From: Nicotiana tabacum
Lineage: Eukaryota; Streptophyta; Magnoliopsida; Solanales; Solanaceae
Length of the DNA stretch: 64,000 nt
Direction: 5' to 3'
Assembly: GCF_000715075.1 (NCBI RefSeq)
Contig: NC_134102.1
Span: 95,745,766-95,809,765 of the forward strand
A model generated the notes under the pieces. That model was not told the DNA's origin, did no database searches, and worked only from the letters and a program-made list of their open reading frames with translations. Numbering within the stretch: position 1 is the first letter of the stretch; every line of letters starts with the position of its first letter. Below are positions 36,011-46,900 of this stretch, one piece after another. The position numbers and the translations under genes were made by a program.

Positions 36011-37360
36011 GGAGGGGAGGCCGCGTGATGGCCTTGAAATCAATGACTCCTTCCCCGATGAGAAACGCTTGGCCATTTCAATGAAGGAGGTGCCATGGTT
36101 CGCCGATCTAGCAAACTTCCTAGTATGTGAATCATCCCGGATGAGTTCTCTTCAAATTAAAGGAAGAAGCTCAAACGGGATTGTCAAGATTATTATTGGG
36201 ACAACCTCTTCCGGATTTGCACAGATGGGGTAATTAAAAGATGTGTACCAGATGAAGAGCAAAATGTTATTCTTGAGGCTTGCCATTCTTCGCCTTATAG
36301 TGGTCACCATGGCGGAGCAAGAACGACGACTAAAGTGCTAAATTGTGGTTTCTATTGGCCCACTCTCTACAAAGATGCAAGTGATATGGTGAAAAGATGT
36401 GATGAATGCCAACGGGCCGGTGGAATCTCGAAGTAGGATAAAATGCCTCTCACTACCATTTTCGAGATTGATATCTTTGACATGTGGGGTATTGACTTCA
36501 TGGGTCCTTTTGTGAGTTCTTGTGGAAAGACCCACATCTTGGGTTGATTATGTGTCTAAATGGGTTGAGGTTGTTGCTCTACCCAACAATGAAGCAAGGA
36601 GTGTGGTGGCATTCTTGAAGAAGAATATTTTCATAAGATTTGGTACTCCGCGGGCTATCATAAGCGATGGGGGGTCACATTTTTGCAACAAGGCGTTTGA
36701 CACGTTTCTTAGTAAGTATGGTGTCACTTATAAAGTTACGACTCCCTATCATCCTCAAGCTAGTGGTCAAGTGAAAGTCTCCAACCGGGAGATAAAGAGT
36801 ATCTTGTCACAACAGTGAATGCTAACCGGACAGATTGGTAAAAGAAGCTTGATGATGCACTATGGGCCTATCAGATTGATTTCAAAACTCCTATTGGGAT
36901 GTCTCCATACCGGTTGGTGTTTGGCAAATCTTGTCATCTTCCGGTGGAACTTGAGCACAAAGCCATGTGGGCTTTAAAGAAGTTGAATCTTGATTGGGAT
37001 GCAACTGCTAACTTGCAGGTTGCACATTTGAATGAATTGGATGAATTCTGGTATCATGCATATGCAAGTTCATACTTGTACAAAGAGAGAATGGAGTACC
37101 TTCATGACAAATACATCCGAAACAAGGAGTTCAAGCTGGGCTATCTTGTTTTGTTGTTCAACTCACGATTGAAGATGTTTCCCGAAAAGCTGAAATCCAA
37201 ATGGAGTGGTCCCTTTGAAATTGTGGGTGTGACACCTTTTGGTGCATTGGACTTGAAGAACAAACATAATGAGGTATTCCGAGTCAATGGTCACCGGGTG
37301 AAGCATTATTTGGGACAAGCTAATGATGGCCACGTGGTGGCAGTTATTCATTTGAAGTGA
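36011..37360 (+). pseudogene. Athila integrase, copy C
   Basis: The zinc-binding part (EACHSSPYSGHHGG ... [12 protein letters not shown]) precedes the core. [14 protein letters not shown] gives the first Asp. A deletion then removes part of the [11 protein letters not shown] strand. [11 protein letters not shown] gives the second Asp, and [13 protein letters not shown] has Lys where copies A and B have the catalytic Glu. After a frameshift, the C-terminal part is open over 153 codons from 36899 to the natural pol end [19 protein letters not shown]. Integration activity is not expected. Confidence 0.87.
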
Positions 37361-37371
37361 TGGTAATATGC

Positions 37372-37451
37372 GTCGTCTCGCGACGTTAAATCAGGCGCTT
37401 CTTGGGAGGCAACCCATGTTTTCTTTTTCTTTTTTCTTTTTTCTTTTGTAG
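37372..37451 (+). promoter_or_regulatory. Conserved post-pol block and candidate 3' splice acceptor, copy C
   Basis: The block CGACGTTAAATCAGGCGCTT directly after the pol stop is shared by copies A, B and C. It is followed by an about 30-base T/C tract ending in TTTTGTAG|ATAGG. The layout resembles a plant 3' splice site that could serve a subgenomic RNA for the downstream ORF. Confidence 0.4.
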
Positions 37452-37544
37452 ATAGGTGTTAATTTGTGCTAGCTGGATATGAAGTGTGTTGCAGGAATGA
37501 GTGTGCTTTACAGGAACTGTGCTAAAAAATTGGCTAAGTGTGGA

Positions 37545-37860
37545 AAACATGCGGACCGCACAATTTTGAATGCTACAACGGAAGGCAACTGCGGCCGCAT
37601 AATTCTTGTGCGGATCGCACAAATTGAGATGGGAAATTGCAAACTCTTTGAAGTTTGGTCTAATCAGAGAAATGGCCAATCTGCGGCCGCACATCGAATT
37701 ATGCGATCTGTAGTCAAAATCTGCGGTCGCACCTCAAATTGTGCGGACTGCAGGTCAACAAAGGCTATTGAGCCTCCAGGTAACAGAGTGCGGACCGCAG
37801 AAGGAATACTATGGCCGCACTCCTCCTTTGTTTCCCAAGTCTGCCTGTAAGTATAAATAG
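37545..37860 (+). promoter_or_regulatory. Internal promoter-like module upstream of the third ORF, copy C
   Basis: An array of TGCGGACCGCAC, TGCGGCCGCAT and related motifs (37545-37820) is followed 32 bp later by TATAAATAG (37852-37860). This repeats the array-TATA order of the LTRs, although the sequence around it is not an LTR copy. The third ORF starts about 840 bp downstream. Confidence 0.5.
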
Positions 37861-38229
37861 TAGCCTAAGGCTACTGTACTTAGTTTTTTCCCACTCTGAG
37901 CACTCTAAATTCTAAAACTTGAAAATCATCTGTTCATTCATCTTCCACACTCCCTACTTATCTGTGATCACTTAGTTGCACTCCTTCATATCTGGTATGC
38001 CTAACTTCTCATAGAATTTTTCAAATTTTAGTTAAATTTATAATTTGTTACATAGTTTAAGGCCATTTGTCAATAGATTTCAATTTTACTACCATGTGGG
38101 GTTTAATCTATGTTGGGTCAGCTACTAATTGCTTTATAGGTACTGGGTAAATTAATTTGCATGCTTAATTGTTAATATCATGTCAATTGTTGAAAATTTT
38201 TGTAAACCCTAGGAGTCTGATCGACTTTG

Positions 38230-38605
38230 GTTTGAAACCTACGACCGCACTTGAAATTGTGCGGACAGCAAAAATTCCACCGCGGCCACACAAAACATTG
38301 TGCGGTCCGCAGAAGTAGAGAATAGGGTTCTTTGATCAAGCATGATTCTGCGGCCGCACTTGAAATGGTGCGGACCGCAGAAATTCCACCGCGGCCACAG
38401 AAAAGTGTGTGCGGCCGCAGATCAGACCAATATCTGTCGTCAGAGAGTTGGTACTTTTTTGGAATTCTAATGTGCAGCCGCAATGAGAAATGTGCCAACC
38501 GCACTTCTATTCTGCGGTCGCACATAAAATTGTGCAGACCGCAGTTCCATTTCTGCGGCCGCAAGTTCAAGTTGTGCGATCCGCACATCCCAGTCTGCGG
38601 CCGCA
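38230..38605. repeat. CpG inverted-motif array in the third-ORF leader, copy C
   Basis: Motifs alternate TGCGGCCGCA and TGCGGTCCGCA. A unit containing AAATTCCACCGCGGCCACA is present twice about 110 bp apart (near 38270 and 38380), so part of the array grew by tandem duplication. Confidence 0.8.
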
Positions 38606-38697
38606 CTTCCCCACCATGCACTCATGTTCTACACTGTGATATACTGTCTGTGTGCAATTGAATTACAATTAACTTATGATGTTACTTGTTACCAAAA

Positions 38698-40577
38698 ATG
38701 GTTAGATCTCGTGGCTGCGGTGACACTTCAAATGGGAGGGGTGAACCTTCCAGAGGCCGAGCCAAAAGCACTTTACCTCTTGCCCTCCAGAAGATAATCA
38801 CCAAAGAAACTAAAGAAAGCTGAGGAAGACAGCCCGAGCCCTCCGAATCTAGTTTATATGCCCCATCTCAGAAGCATCGGAGGGCGACTCAGTGCAAGAG
38901 CAGCCTGCAGTCCAATCACTGCCACAACAACCACAGGGAAGGTATCAACTTTGGGACGAGCCTTCCTTCTCACATAGCACTTCCGAGGGTTCGGAGAGTG
39001 CAAGTCAGGCTTCAGAGCCCTCTTCTACACCTGTCCCTGAAGCACCAGTAGCTACTGTTGACGATATTCTGGATGATGGCCGAGGGGGTGATACTACATT
39101 GTCTAGCCTTGAGTGGTCGAAGAAGAAAGAGGTCTGGGAGGACCATTTTGTGAGTCTAGCTGCCTTCACCAGCTTCCATGGGTGGTGGCCAGTGAGATCG
39201 CTCACTCTTGAGCGACAGTTCCAGCTTAAAGATCTTGACAAGTATAATCCAGAAGTGTTGAGACAGTTCTGGGAAAGAAAGGGGTGGATGTGGTTCACCC
39301 AGTCAGTTGCGGACGCCAAGGAGTCTTTGGCTGGGAGTTCTATGCCAATGTGGAACACACAAAGAAAGGGACCAAAGTTACAAAAGTGAGAAATCTGAAG
39401 GTGTGATTCGACCAACACATACTGAACTCCTACTTTGGGTTTGAGGACGTTGAGCCGGCACAGTATTTGGAGAAGCCCCGGGGCCACCACTACCATGGAT
39501 CACTGTAGGGGTTCCTATTCAGCGGAACACCCTAAATTTCGAGGCGAAGGGATGGAAGACCTTCGTATACAACAGACTAGACCCATGCCAGAACGAGACA
39601 AACTTACATATTCCACGGGCATTTCTAGTCGAATCTATTATGGTCGGGTACCCGATCAATGTGGGTGCCGTGATGTCGGCCAACATGTCAGTGGTTTCCA
39701 AGCAGGCTAATACTTCCTTCCCATATCCCAACACCATCACTAAGTACCTTACGGATGCACGGGTAGAGCCCAGAGATTATGACACGAAGGTTCGGGCGAA
39801 GAAGCCCTTCTCTTGGTATTCTATGGTGGATGCAAACAACCCAAAGAGAGAGGGTCAGCCGACTACCATCGTAGGCCAGTCTGATGAGCCATCAGTGGTG
39901 GGTATAGAGATAGCTGATATGCCATCCACTTCAGTAGACCCTTCTACCAGTACAGCTGCCATGCCTCCACCTTCAGCCTCAGTACCTCCCACCTCGGCTT
40001 TAAAGATGGTACCTATGACATCTACTCCACTCTCTGCGCTGTGACTCTCTGAGACACTGGCGAGCCTTAACAACTGGATGCAAACAACTACTGTAAAGCT
40101 GACTGACATATCCAGTCATGTTACAACACAGTCATCCTCTCTGGTACCTTATATTCCCCCCACAGTTGATGAAACTTTGAAGAAGCTCCTGGAAAATCAA
40201 AACACGATCATGGCCACTTTAGTGCAGCATGGGGCATTGATTGGAGAGTTAGGCAAAGAGGTAAAGAAAATGAGAAAGCGGCAGGCATCTAAGAAGTCAG
40301 TGGATGAGCTTCGGAGCCATGTTACAAAGCTTGTAGCGCCGAAGATGTTCCATTTGACATGTTGATAGACCCGCACCACCCAGGCCCAGCTCCTACAGCA
40401 CCTACAATACCAGCTGGCCAGTCTGAGGAGCCAAACACTATTGCTGACACTGATGAGGCAGTTCGTCAGGTGTTCACCAACCCAGCCACTCCCTAACTTG
40501 AGGATGATGAGATCCAGTTGGATGACGCTCAGGTCGGTGCCACTACTGAGGATACAGAGATGGCCACAGAGCCATAA
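38698..40577 (+). pseudogene. Third (env-position) ORF of Athila copy C with plant-transposon-type domain
   Basis: It starts ATGGTTAGATCTCGTGGC (MVRSRGCGDTSNGRGEPSRG). A Pro/Ser-rich linker leads to a folded region with FHGWWPVRSLTLERQFQLKD, FWERKGWMWFTQ, EFYANVEHTKKGTKVTKVRN and, further on, VGYPINVGAVMSANMSVVSK and FPYPNTITKYLTDARVEPRD. I recognise this arrangement as the domain called putative plant transposon protein. The C-terminal part has a Ser/Thr/Pro linker and a likely coiled coil (ETLKKLLENQNTIMATLVQH onward). No signal peptide or membrane segment is seen. It has a TGA at 38821, a frameshift near 39320 and a small deletion near 39470. Its function is unknown. Confidence 0.7.
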
Positions 40578-42439
40578 GGAGTTTTCTTCACTCTCACCCT
40601 TCTCTTACTCTTATGTTGTTAATCATTGGGGACAATGCTTATATTTATTCGGGAGGGGGGGGGAGGGGGGTAGAATTTCTTTGACATATTCTAATGATTC
40701 TATATTTTAATAACTATGAGGCATTTGGCCTGTAATTAACTTATTACTATTCTCTTCCTATTTATCATTATGTATATATTCCCTCCTATCTCTCATTATG
40801 TATATTCGATTAGATTTCAATAGTTCTTTTGTTTTAAAGATTCTTTATCTTTATGTTTGTCTTCTTTTTGAATTAGTAGCTTCTTTTTTATTTAATATCT
40901 TTTTTTATGTCTTAGTGGATAATAAGCTTTTGGTTTTCTTAATGCCACGGTTCTTTCCAAAGGTGGTTTTTGTGTGAACAGGGTGGCTCTTCCCAATGAT
41001 GGATGGCGTGACAACTTTCTTAAGGGATTGAGTCCATTTTTGGTGTTTAGGTAATAATAGTAGTAATAATGAATAAAAAGACCTAATTGAGTCATGCTCG
41101 AAGAGTCAAACATGCTTCACTTGGTACCAACACACTTAACTACGTGCTTATGGTTAAAAACAAGGTTTTTAGAATGAAATAGCTCTAGTTAGTGACATTT
41201 TGACTCTTGTGTCGACTTAGGCAATCATCGAGTGGTTTAGTTGAACTATAGTAATTTTCAATCTTGAATATGGTCGTTGTGGGCCCTTGATTCTATCCTC
41301 TTTAACAATTCAGCTGCGTGAGAGGTGAGATGTTGTTGTTGCAAGACCAAGTACCCGGGCGAATGGTCTAGAACTTACCCCGAATGTGTTTCTAGGCAAA
41401 ACTTTAAGTTTTGCTTGGCTTGAGAAGATATTGTAGGCTCTCCTTGACCCGCTTGAAATTTTTCATTGCCCATCAATGTTGTTATCCCTAGTCAACTCAT
41501 TCGAGCCTAAGACCTTTCTCATTCTGATAACCATGCAACAAGCCTTTACCCATTTTGTCGTGACTCTCTCTTGGCACCCGAACTTTCCTTAACACTCTTG
41601 TGAAACAATAGGCTAAAAATGTAAGTTTGAGGGAGAGACTAGGAGTTTGAAAAAGGTATCAAGGCATAAAAGATAAAAGAAATGAAGAGAAGAAAAGGCA
41701 GGAAAAAGAAAGAACAAAAAGAAAAATGCAAAAAGAAAGTGAATAAGTTGAAGAGTTGAAGGGATTCAAAGAAAAGTAATGATGCAAAGTATGGAGAAAT
41801 CAAAGAAGGAGAAAATGAATATCATGACTAAGAAAGAGTGATGTTAAGTCTCTCTAGTTCCCCTAATAAAAAGAAAATACCTCCAAGAGTTGGAAAAGCA
41901 TGAGCCTAGAAAAGAAAATGGAGTGCTTAAGGAAAGACGAACCCGTTCTATCATAGCATTTCCAACCTTAGTCCAAAAGCCTTCGTTGCATTCCGAAAAG
42001 CCCTACATGATTTCAAGACGAATGAGCTTACGTTAGTAGTGATTTACATGAGGGGCAAGCCTATGGTACTTAAAGTCATACTTGCGACATTCTTTTGAGA
42101 GAGATGAGCGAACCTTTCACAAATCTTTGAATTGAGTGCTATATTTTTAAGTGAAATAGGCAAATAGAGAGTAGAGGAGGAGGAATTTGGGATCCACAAT
42201 GACCTACATGAAAGAGCGAGCTTTCTTGATGAAGAAAGTCAACTCTTGATGCTCAAGTGTCACACTAGAACTATTTGTGCTTAAAAGTTTAACGTGTCGC
42301 TTCGTTGATAATTCATAAGTGGTGTGGATAATTGTTGGTCCCAATTGATGTGTGATTGATTCGCTGTTGACTAGCTGAAATGGCTCCTAGCTTGTCGAGA
42401 TGGGAAATACTTTATTTGCTTGAGGACAAGCAAAAGCTT
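40578..42439 (+). other. 3' untranslated region of Athila copy C
   Basis: No gene is seen. It begins with GTTAATCATTGGGGACAATGC and a G-run (40652-40672). It later contains a strongly purine-rich stretch (about 41630-41890, mostly A and G), and ends in the polypurine tract. Confidence 0.7.
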
Positions 42440-42453
42440 AAGTTTGGGGGAAT
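42440..42453 (+). other. Polypurine tract of Athila copy C
   Basis: AAGTTTGGGGGAAT directly precedes the 3' LTR start TGATAAG. Confidence 0.75.
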
Positions 42454-43992
42454 TGATAAGTGGGGATTTTGACTACTTATTAACGCCCTTAAGCTTTTGT
42501 TTTAGTACAAAAGTGCTTAATTGTGTTCCCAAAAACTGATAAAATGTGCTTAATTGCAGGAATATTGGAAGATGAGCTCACGAGATGAAATCCAACTCAA
42601 GAATGAGTAATATGAACTCAAGGACAAAAACAAGCACAAAAGCTCAGAAGTGTGGACCGCAGAATATCATCTGTGGCCGCAGGTTGTGAAGAATCTTCCA
42701 TCAGAGAATGTTGCAAAGTGCAGTCCGCACATGAAGTGTGCGGCCGCAGAGGTTGGGTCAGAGCAAAAGTTTAGAGAACCTGCATCTCAAGTCCACCAAA
42801 AGTGCTGACCGCACAATTATTGTACGGCTGCCGAAGAAGAGATGTGCGGCCGCAGTCACATTTGTGGGGATCGCAGAAGAACAAAGTGCGGCCGCACTTA
42901 CAATTGCGCGGACTGTAGAAAGAGTGCAGTGTAGCCGCAGATCAGAATTATACGGCCGAAAATTTCCAATCTTGTCAAGCTGAAGAAAAGTGCGGACCGC
43001 ATATGGAATTGTACGGCCGCAGAACCTCCGAAAGGGCATTTTTTTCCGAATATTCCAACCCTGTATAAATAGAAGAGTTTCACTTTTTAGGTTAAAACTT
43101 TTGACATCAGCTACTACAGTAGATGATTCCTTTTACTCATTTTAATAGTTTTTGCTATTTAGAGCTTTTTGAACACAGAGTTAATCAATTTAATTAGCAA
43201 TATGGGTTTAATTATCATTTCTTCTTCTTTTTCTTCAAATTTAAGCATGAGTAGCTAGATATTTACTAGGGTTGTCACCCAACCCTAGTGTGTAAACTTA
43301 ATGGGTGTTTGATTTATTTCTTGTTTATGATTGGGTGTTTAATATTTAGCCTTGTTCTTGCTTTTATTTGAAGAATTAATTCTTGCAAACATTAGTTCAT
43401 GCCTATTTGACTTGGTCTCTACTTGAGAAATAGAGACTTAGTCTAGAAAAACTTGGCTAACAAGAAATTGGGTCAATAGAGAGATTGATAAGCCCGATTA
43501 AAGGGCTGGACCTAGAGATAGTAAAACCCGACTTGAGCTTTTATTCAACCGTTTTATTCAATACCCATTTGGACTTGAGAAAGCCAAATTGGGTAAAATC
43601 ACTCTCTGACCGAGAGGTATTGAGTGGGTAACCGAGTGTTGATAACTATAATACACCCCGACCAATAGAACAAGCTTTAAAGTTTACAACCCATTAGGCA
43701 AACACCTAAGTAAAGGTCATAGCCCAAGGCCTTTTATATCATTTGAAAAACAACAAAAACAATTTCCTAGTTTCAGTCTTTAAATTGCAATCGTAGTGTA
43801 ATTTAGGTTTTTAAACAACCAAACTTTGCAGAAGTGCAAATTTAGATATAGAAACTCACACGCTAAGATATATACTACTAACCCCCATTCATATAGCTTC
43901 CTGCGAAATTCGACCCCGACTCTTGTTGGATATTACTATTGCATCGACCATTTTCATAACCGTGAATACAGGAGTGAAATTGGACGAGATCA
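42454..43992 (+). mobile_element. 3' LTR of Athila copy C
   Basis: TGATAAGTGGGGATTTTGAC ... GAGATCA, 1539 bp, closely matching the 5' LTR. The CpG array (about 42650-43020) is better preserved than in the 5' LTR. The TATAAATAG box is at 43064-43072. The next bases are Tnt1-like integrase. Confidence 0.93.
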
Positions 43993-45064
43993 CTCCTCCT
44001 ACTCGGCAACCTCGTCGGTCCTACTTTCTGCATTTGTGGGATTGTTAGAAGTAGAAGGAATAGTAACAAGGTTAGGAATTAAACCATTCTTGGCCTTCTC
44101 TAGCATATCATCTGTAGTTACAACTTCACTTTCTCGGAAGACAACATCTCTGCTTCTGATGACCTTTTTCTTTACAGGATCCCACAATCTATATCCAAAC
44201 TCTTCATCTCCATATCCGATGAATATGCAGGGAACAAATTTATCATCCAGCTTTGTTCTCTGCTCCTTTGGTACATGTGCAAAAGCTCTGCAACCGAACA
44301 CCTTCATATGCGAGTAGGACACCTCCATGTTGGTCCAAACTCTCTCTGGGATGTCAAACGCCAACGGAACAGATGGACTCCTATTGATCAGGTAACAGGT
44401 TGTCTAAACTTCTTCACCCCAGAATGACTAAGGTAGTTTAGCCATTCTGAGCATGCTTCTCACCTTCTCCACAATGGTGCAGTTCATCTTTTCGGCTACG
44501 CGAATGTGTTGTGGGGTTCCAGGAACTGTCTTTTCATGTCTGATCCCATGGATCAAACAATACTCTTCAAATTCCCTTGAAATGTGCTCACCTCCATTGT
44601 CACTTCGGAGACGCTTTAGATTTTGGCGTGTCTCTCTTTCCACCGGAGCATGAAACTTCTGGAAAACGTGAAACATCTGATCTTTGATTTTTAAAATATA
44701 AACCCTTAATTTTCATGAAGCATCATCAATAAAAGTAACAAAATATTTGTTACCGCCCATCGATTCAATTTCCATTGGAATATACAAAATAAAGTATATT
44801 CAATTTTCTTTCAGACGATGTCTGAAATGAGACTATATGCTGCTTACCAAATAAACAGTAGTCACAAGGTTTTACCATTGTACCTGTGGCATGAGAAATG
44901 AGTGATTTCATGGCAAGAATCTGCAATCCCTTCTTGCTCATATGACCCATTCTTTTGTGCCACAAATCTACAGAAATCTCATCTTGTGCCACATTCAATT
45001 CACCTTGGCACATTTCTACATTCGTTCTGTACAACGTGCCGTGAGCAACTACCTTTGCAATCAC
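43993..45064 (-). pseudogene. Tnt1-like copia integrase
   Basis: The zinc-binding segment (WHKRMGHMSKKGLQILAMKS ... CDYCLFGKQH) is followed by a break at LNILYFVYSNGN. A small deletion there removes the first catalytic Asp position and shifts the frame. The core continues with RLRSDNGGEH (second Asp) and later EKMNCTIVEKVRSMLRMAKL (catalytic Glu region). FGCRAFAHVPKEQRTKLDD and FIGYGDEEFGYRLWDPVKKK, the hallmark copia integrase C-terminus, are open. The sequence stops at TDEVAE at the Athila copy C LTR and resumes at 30148. RT and RNase H are not in the window. The similarity to tobacco Tnt1 is from recognition. Confidence 0.87.
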
Positions 45065-45085
45065 CAGTGATCCCTTAATCAGTCT

Positions 45086-46233
45086 CTACTTTTGATTTGT
45101 AAAATAGTTCTCGTATCTATCTCGGTCTAAAGCAATTCCCGGGATTAAGTTCATCCGCAAATCAGGTACATGTCGCACGTCCTTTATAACAAATATGCAT
45201 CCGACATTTGTCTTGATACAAATGTCACCGATCCCCACAATCTTTGAGTATCTCGTGTTACCCATTCTCACAGTTCCAAAATCACCTACTATATATCTGC
45301 AAAACATTTCTCTTACCAGTGTGGCATGGTAAGATGCTGTTGTATCAACCACCCATTCTGAGTGTGGATCTGACAAGTGCATAAATTCCTCTTCCTCATT
45401 TATAAAGAGGACAACATTATCATTATTTTGCACCATGACAGTTGTGTTGTCGTCATTCTTCTGGCCACTTCTTTCACCTTTGCCCTTCCTTGGATTAGGG
45501 CAATCTCTTTTGAAGTGACCTGGTTGATCACAATTGTAGCAATTTCTGGCTCTTGATTTGGATTGGTTCTTAGACTTCCCACGAGCTCCGGATCTACCAT
45601 AGTTGCTCGAACTCCTTTGATAACTCCTGCCTCTACCTTCTGTGATGAGAGGTTGTCCTTGATTTTCAGGATTCTTTCTCATCCTCTCATTGAGTAGAAG
45701 AGCCGATATGACGTCTTTCAACTCAATGGTAGTCTTACCGTGCAGGATGGTTGTTGCCAAATTATCGTACGAAAATGGCAACGAGATCAATAGCAAGATA
45801 ACTTTATCCTCTTCCTCGATTTTCACTCTGAGGTTGGCGAGTTGTGTGATTAGTCCGTTAAAAATATTTAAATGTGACAAAAAATTTGTACATTCACCCA
45901 TGTGTAGGGCGTATAACTGCTTCTTCGGTTATAATTTATTTGTTGGGTTTTGGACATGTATAGGCTTTCTAACATTGTCCAAATTCCACATGCGGTATCT
46001 TCATTAATGATGTTATTTACCACTTCATCTAATAAGTGCAACTTGATTGCACTAGCAGCCTTTTTATCCAAGTCAGCCCAATCCTCAGCTTTCATGGTAT
46101 CAGGATTTTTAGCATCTTTATCTAGTACCTTGTGTAATCCTTGTTAGATGAGCAGAACCCTCATCCTTCTTTGCCATGTTGAGAAACCGCTATCTGCGTT
46201 GAATTTTGTTACCTCGTACTTTACTCCAGATAT
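45086..46233 (-). pseudogene. Tnt1-like copia gag and protease
   Basis: The reading starts (ATA)SGVKYEVTKFNADSGFSTW; the start codon position reads ATA at 46231-46233. It continues KAEDWADLDKKAASAIKLHL, then after a frameshift near 45900 GECTNFLSHLNIFNGLITQL. The CCHC knuckle is CYNCDQPGHFKRDC, and the protease site is WVVDTTASYHA, as in Tnt1-type proteins apart from substitutions. It ends in the NLIPGIALDRD region before integrase. An in-frame stop follows RVLLI near 46145. Confidence 0.87.
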
Positions 46234-46294
46234 TTATTTTCACCGAGTATAGTACTATCGACTATAAATAGTACTTCTATGAACGAGCTGAACC

Positions 46295-46310
46295 TGTGCT
46301 CTGATATCAG
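46295..46310 (-). other. Primer-binding site of the Tnt1-like element
   Basis: CTGATATCAGAGCACAG on the minus strand resembles the tRNA-Met PBS TGGTATCAGAGC with one or two changes, directly after the LTR end CCTAACA. Confidence 0.7.
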
Positions 46311-46311
46311 T

Positions 46312-46900
46312 TGTTAGGAATAAATCCCCACAGAAATAATATTTACAGTAATAAAAGTAAATAATAACGTAGCAACGAGATACAGTAATTAACAAGAATA
46401 AAATAGTGACAACGACCCTAAAATTTTTACGTGAAAACCCTTTTTGAATAAGGGAAAAACCACGGCCCTGAGAGGAGCAACTGATATCACTATAGAACGG
46501 AATTTTGCAATTTGTAAGTCCGAGTAAAATACTCCAAAGACCACTACAACACTGAAAAGAAATAACCTTCTTTTGATATTCCCAACTCACTACAATATCG
46601 CTCACTCTCTATTTTTCTCACAGACTATTTTCTTATACCCTGTCTGTGATGCCTCACTCTTTCTTTCTCTCTTTGTTGGTGTGTGTTACAAATGAAGGAA
46701 TACTTCCTTATTTATAGAGGTGAAGAGCCTCTCAAAGATGTCATGGGTGAAATAAAAAAATAGTAAACCAAACTTGTCTTCCTTCCCTTTTTGACTTTCC
46801 TTGCCACACAAATATTTGTATGACAAACTTAGATTTGGACGGTGCAAACTTTGCCAAAGGAAGTTGTCTTCCTTTCACATGGGATGGACCAATCAACTAA
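46312..46900 (-). mobile_element. 5' LTR of the Tnt1-like element (outer end approximate)
   Basis: On the minus strand it ends ...ATTCCTAACA next to the PBS. A CTATAAATA box lies at 46710-46718. The outer end was not fixed, because no second LTR is present for comparison. Confidence 0.65.

Larger units (their letters stand above)
30149..43992 (+). mobile_element. Athila-clade Ty3/gypsy copy C, structurally complete
   Basis: It is about 13.8 kb with two LTRs of 1540 and 1539 bp, a degenerate tRNA-Asp PBS, gag, protease, RT, RNase H, integrase, a promoter-like module, a third ORF, a long 3' untranslated region and a polypurine tract. Every coding part carries lesions, so it is not autonomous. 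The flanks TTGCT and CTCCT match at only three of five positions, so a duplication is not demonstrated. Confidence 0.92.

Noticed and set aside
38698..40577. Third ORF considered as an envelope gene
   Set aside because: No signal peptide, membrane segment or cleavage site is visible; it matches a plant-transposon-type domain instead.
41630..41890. Purine-rich stretch considered as a second polypurine tract
   Set aside because: It is far from the LTR, long and irregular; the tract at 42440-42453 directly precedes the LTR and is sufficient.
30144..43997. Target-site duplication for Athila copy C
   Set aside because: TTGCT and CTCCT agree at three of five bases only; not strong enough to claim.
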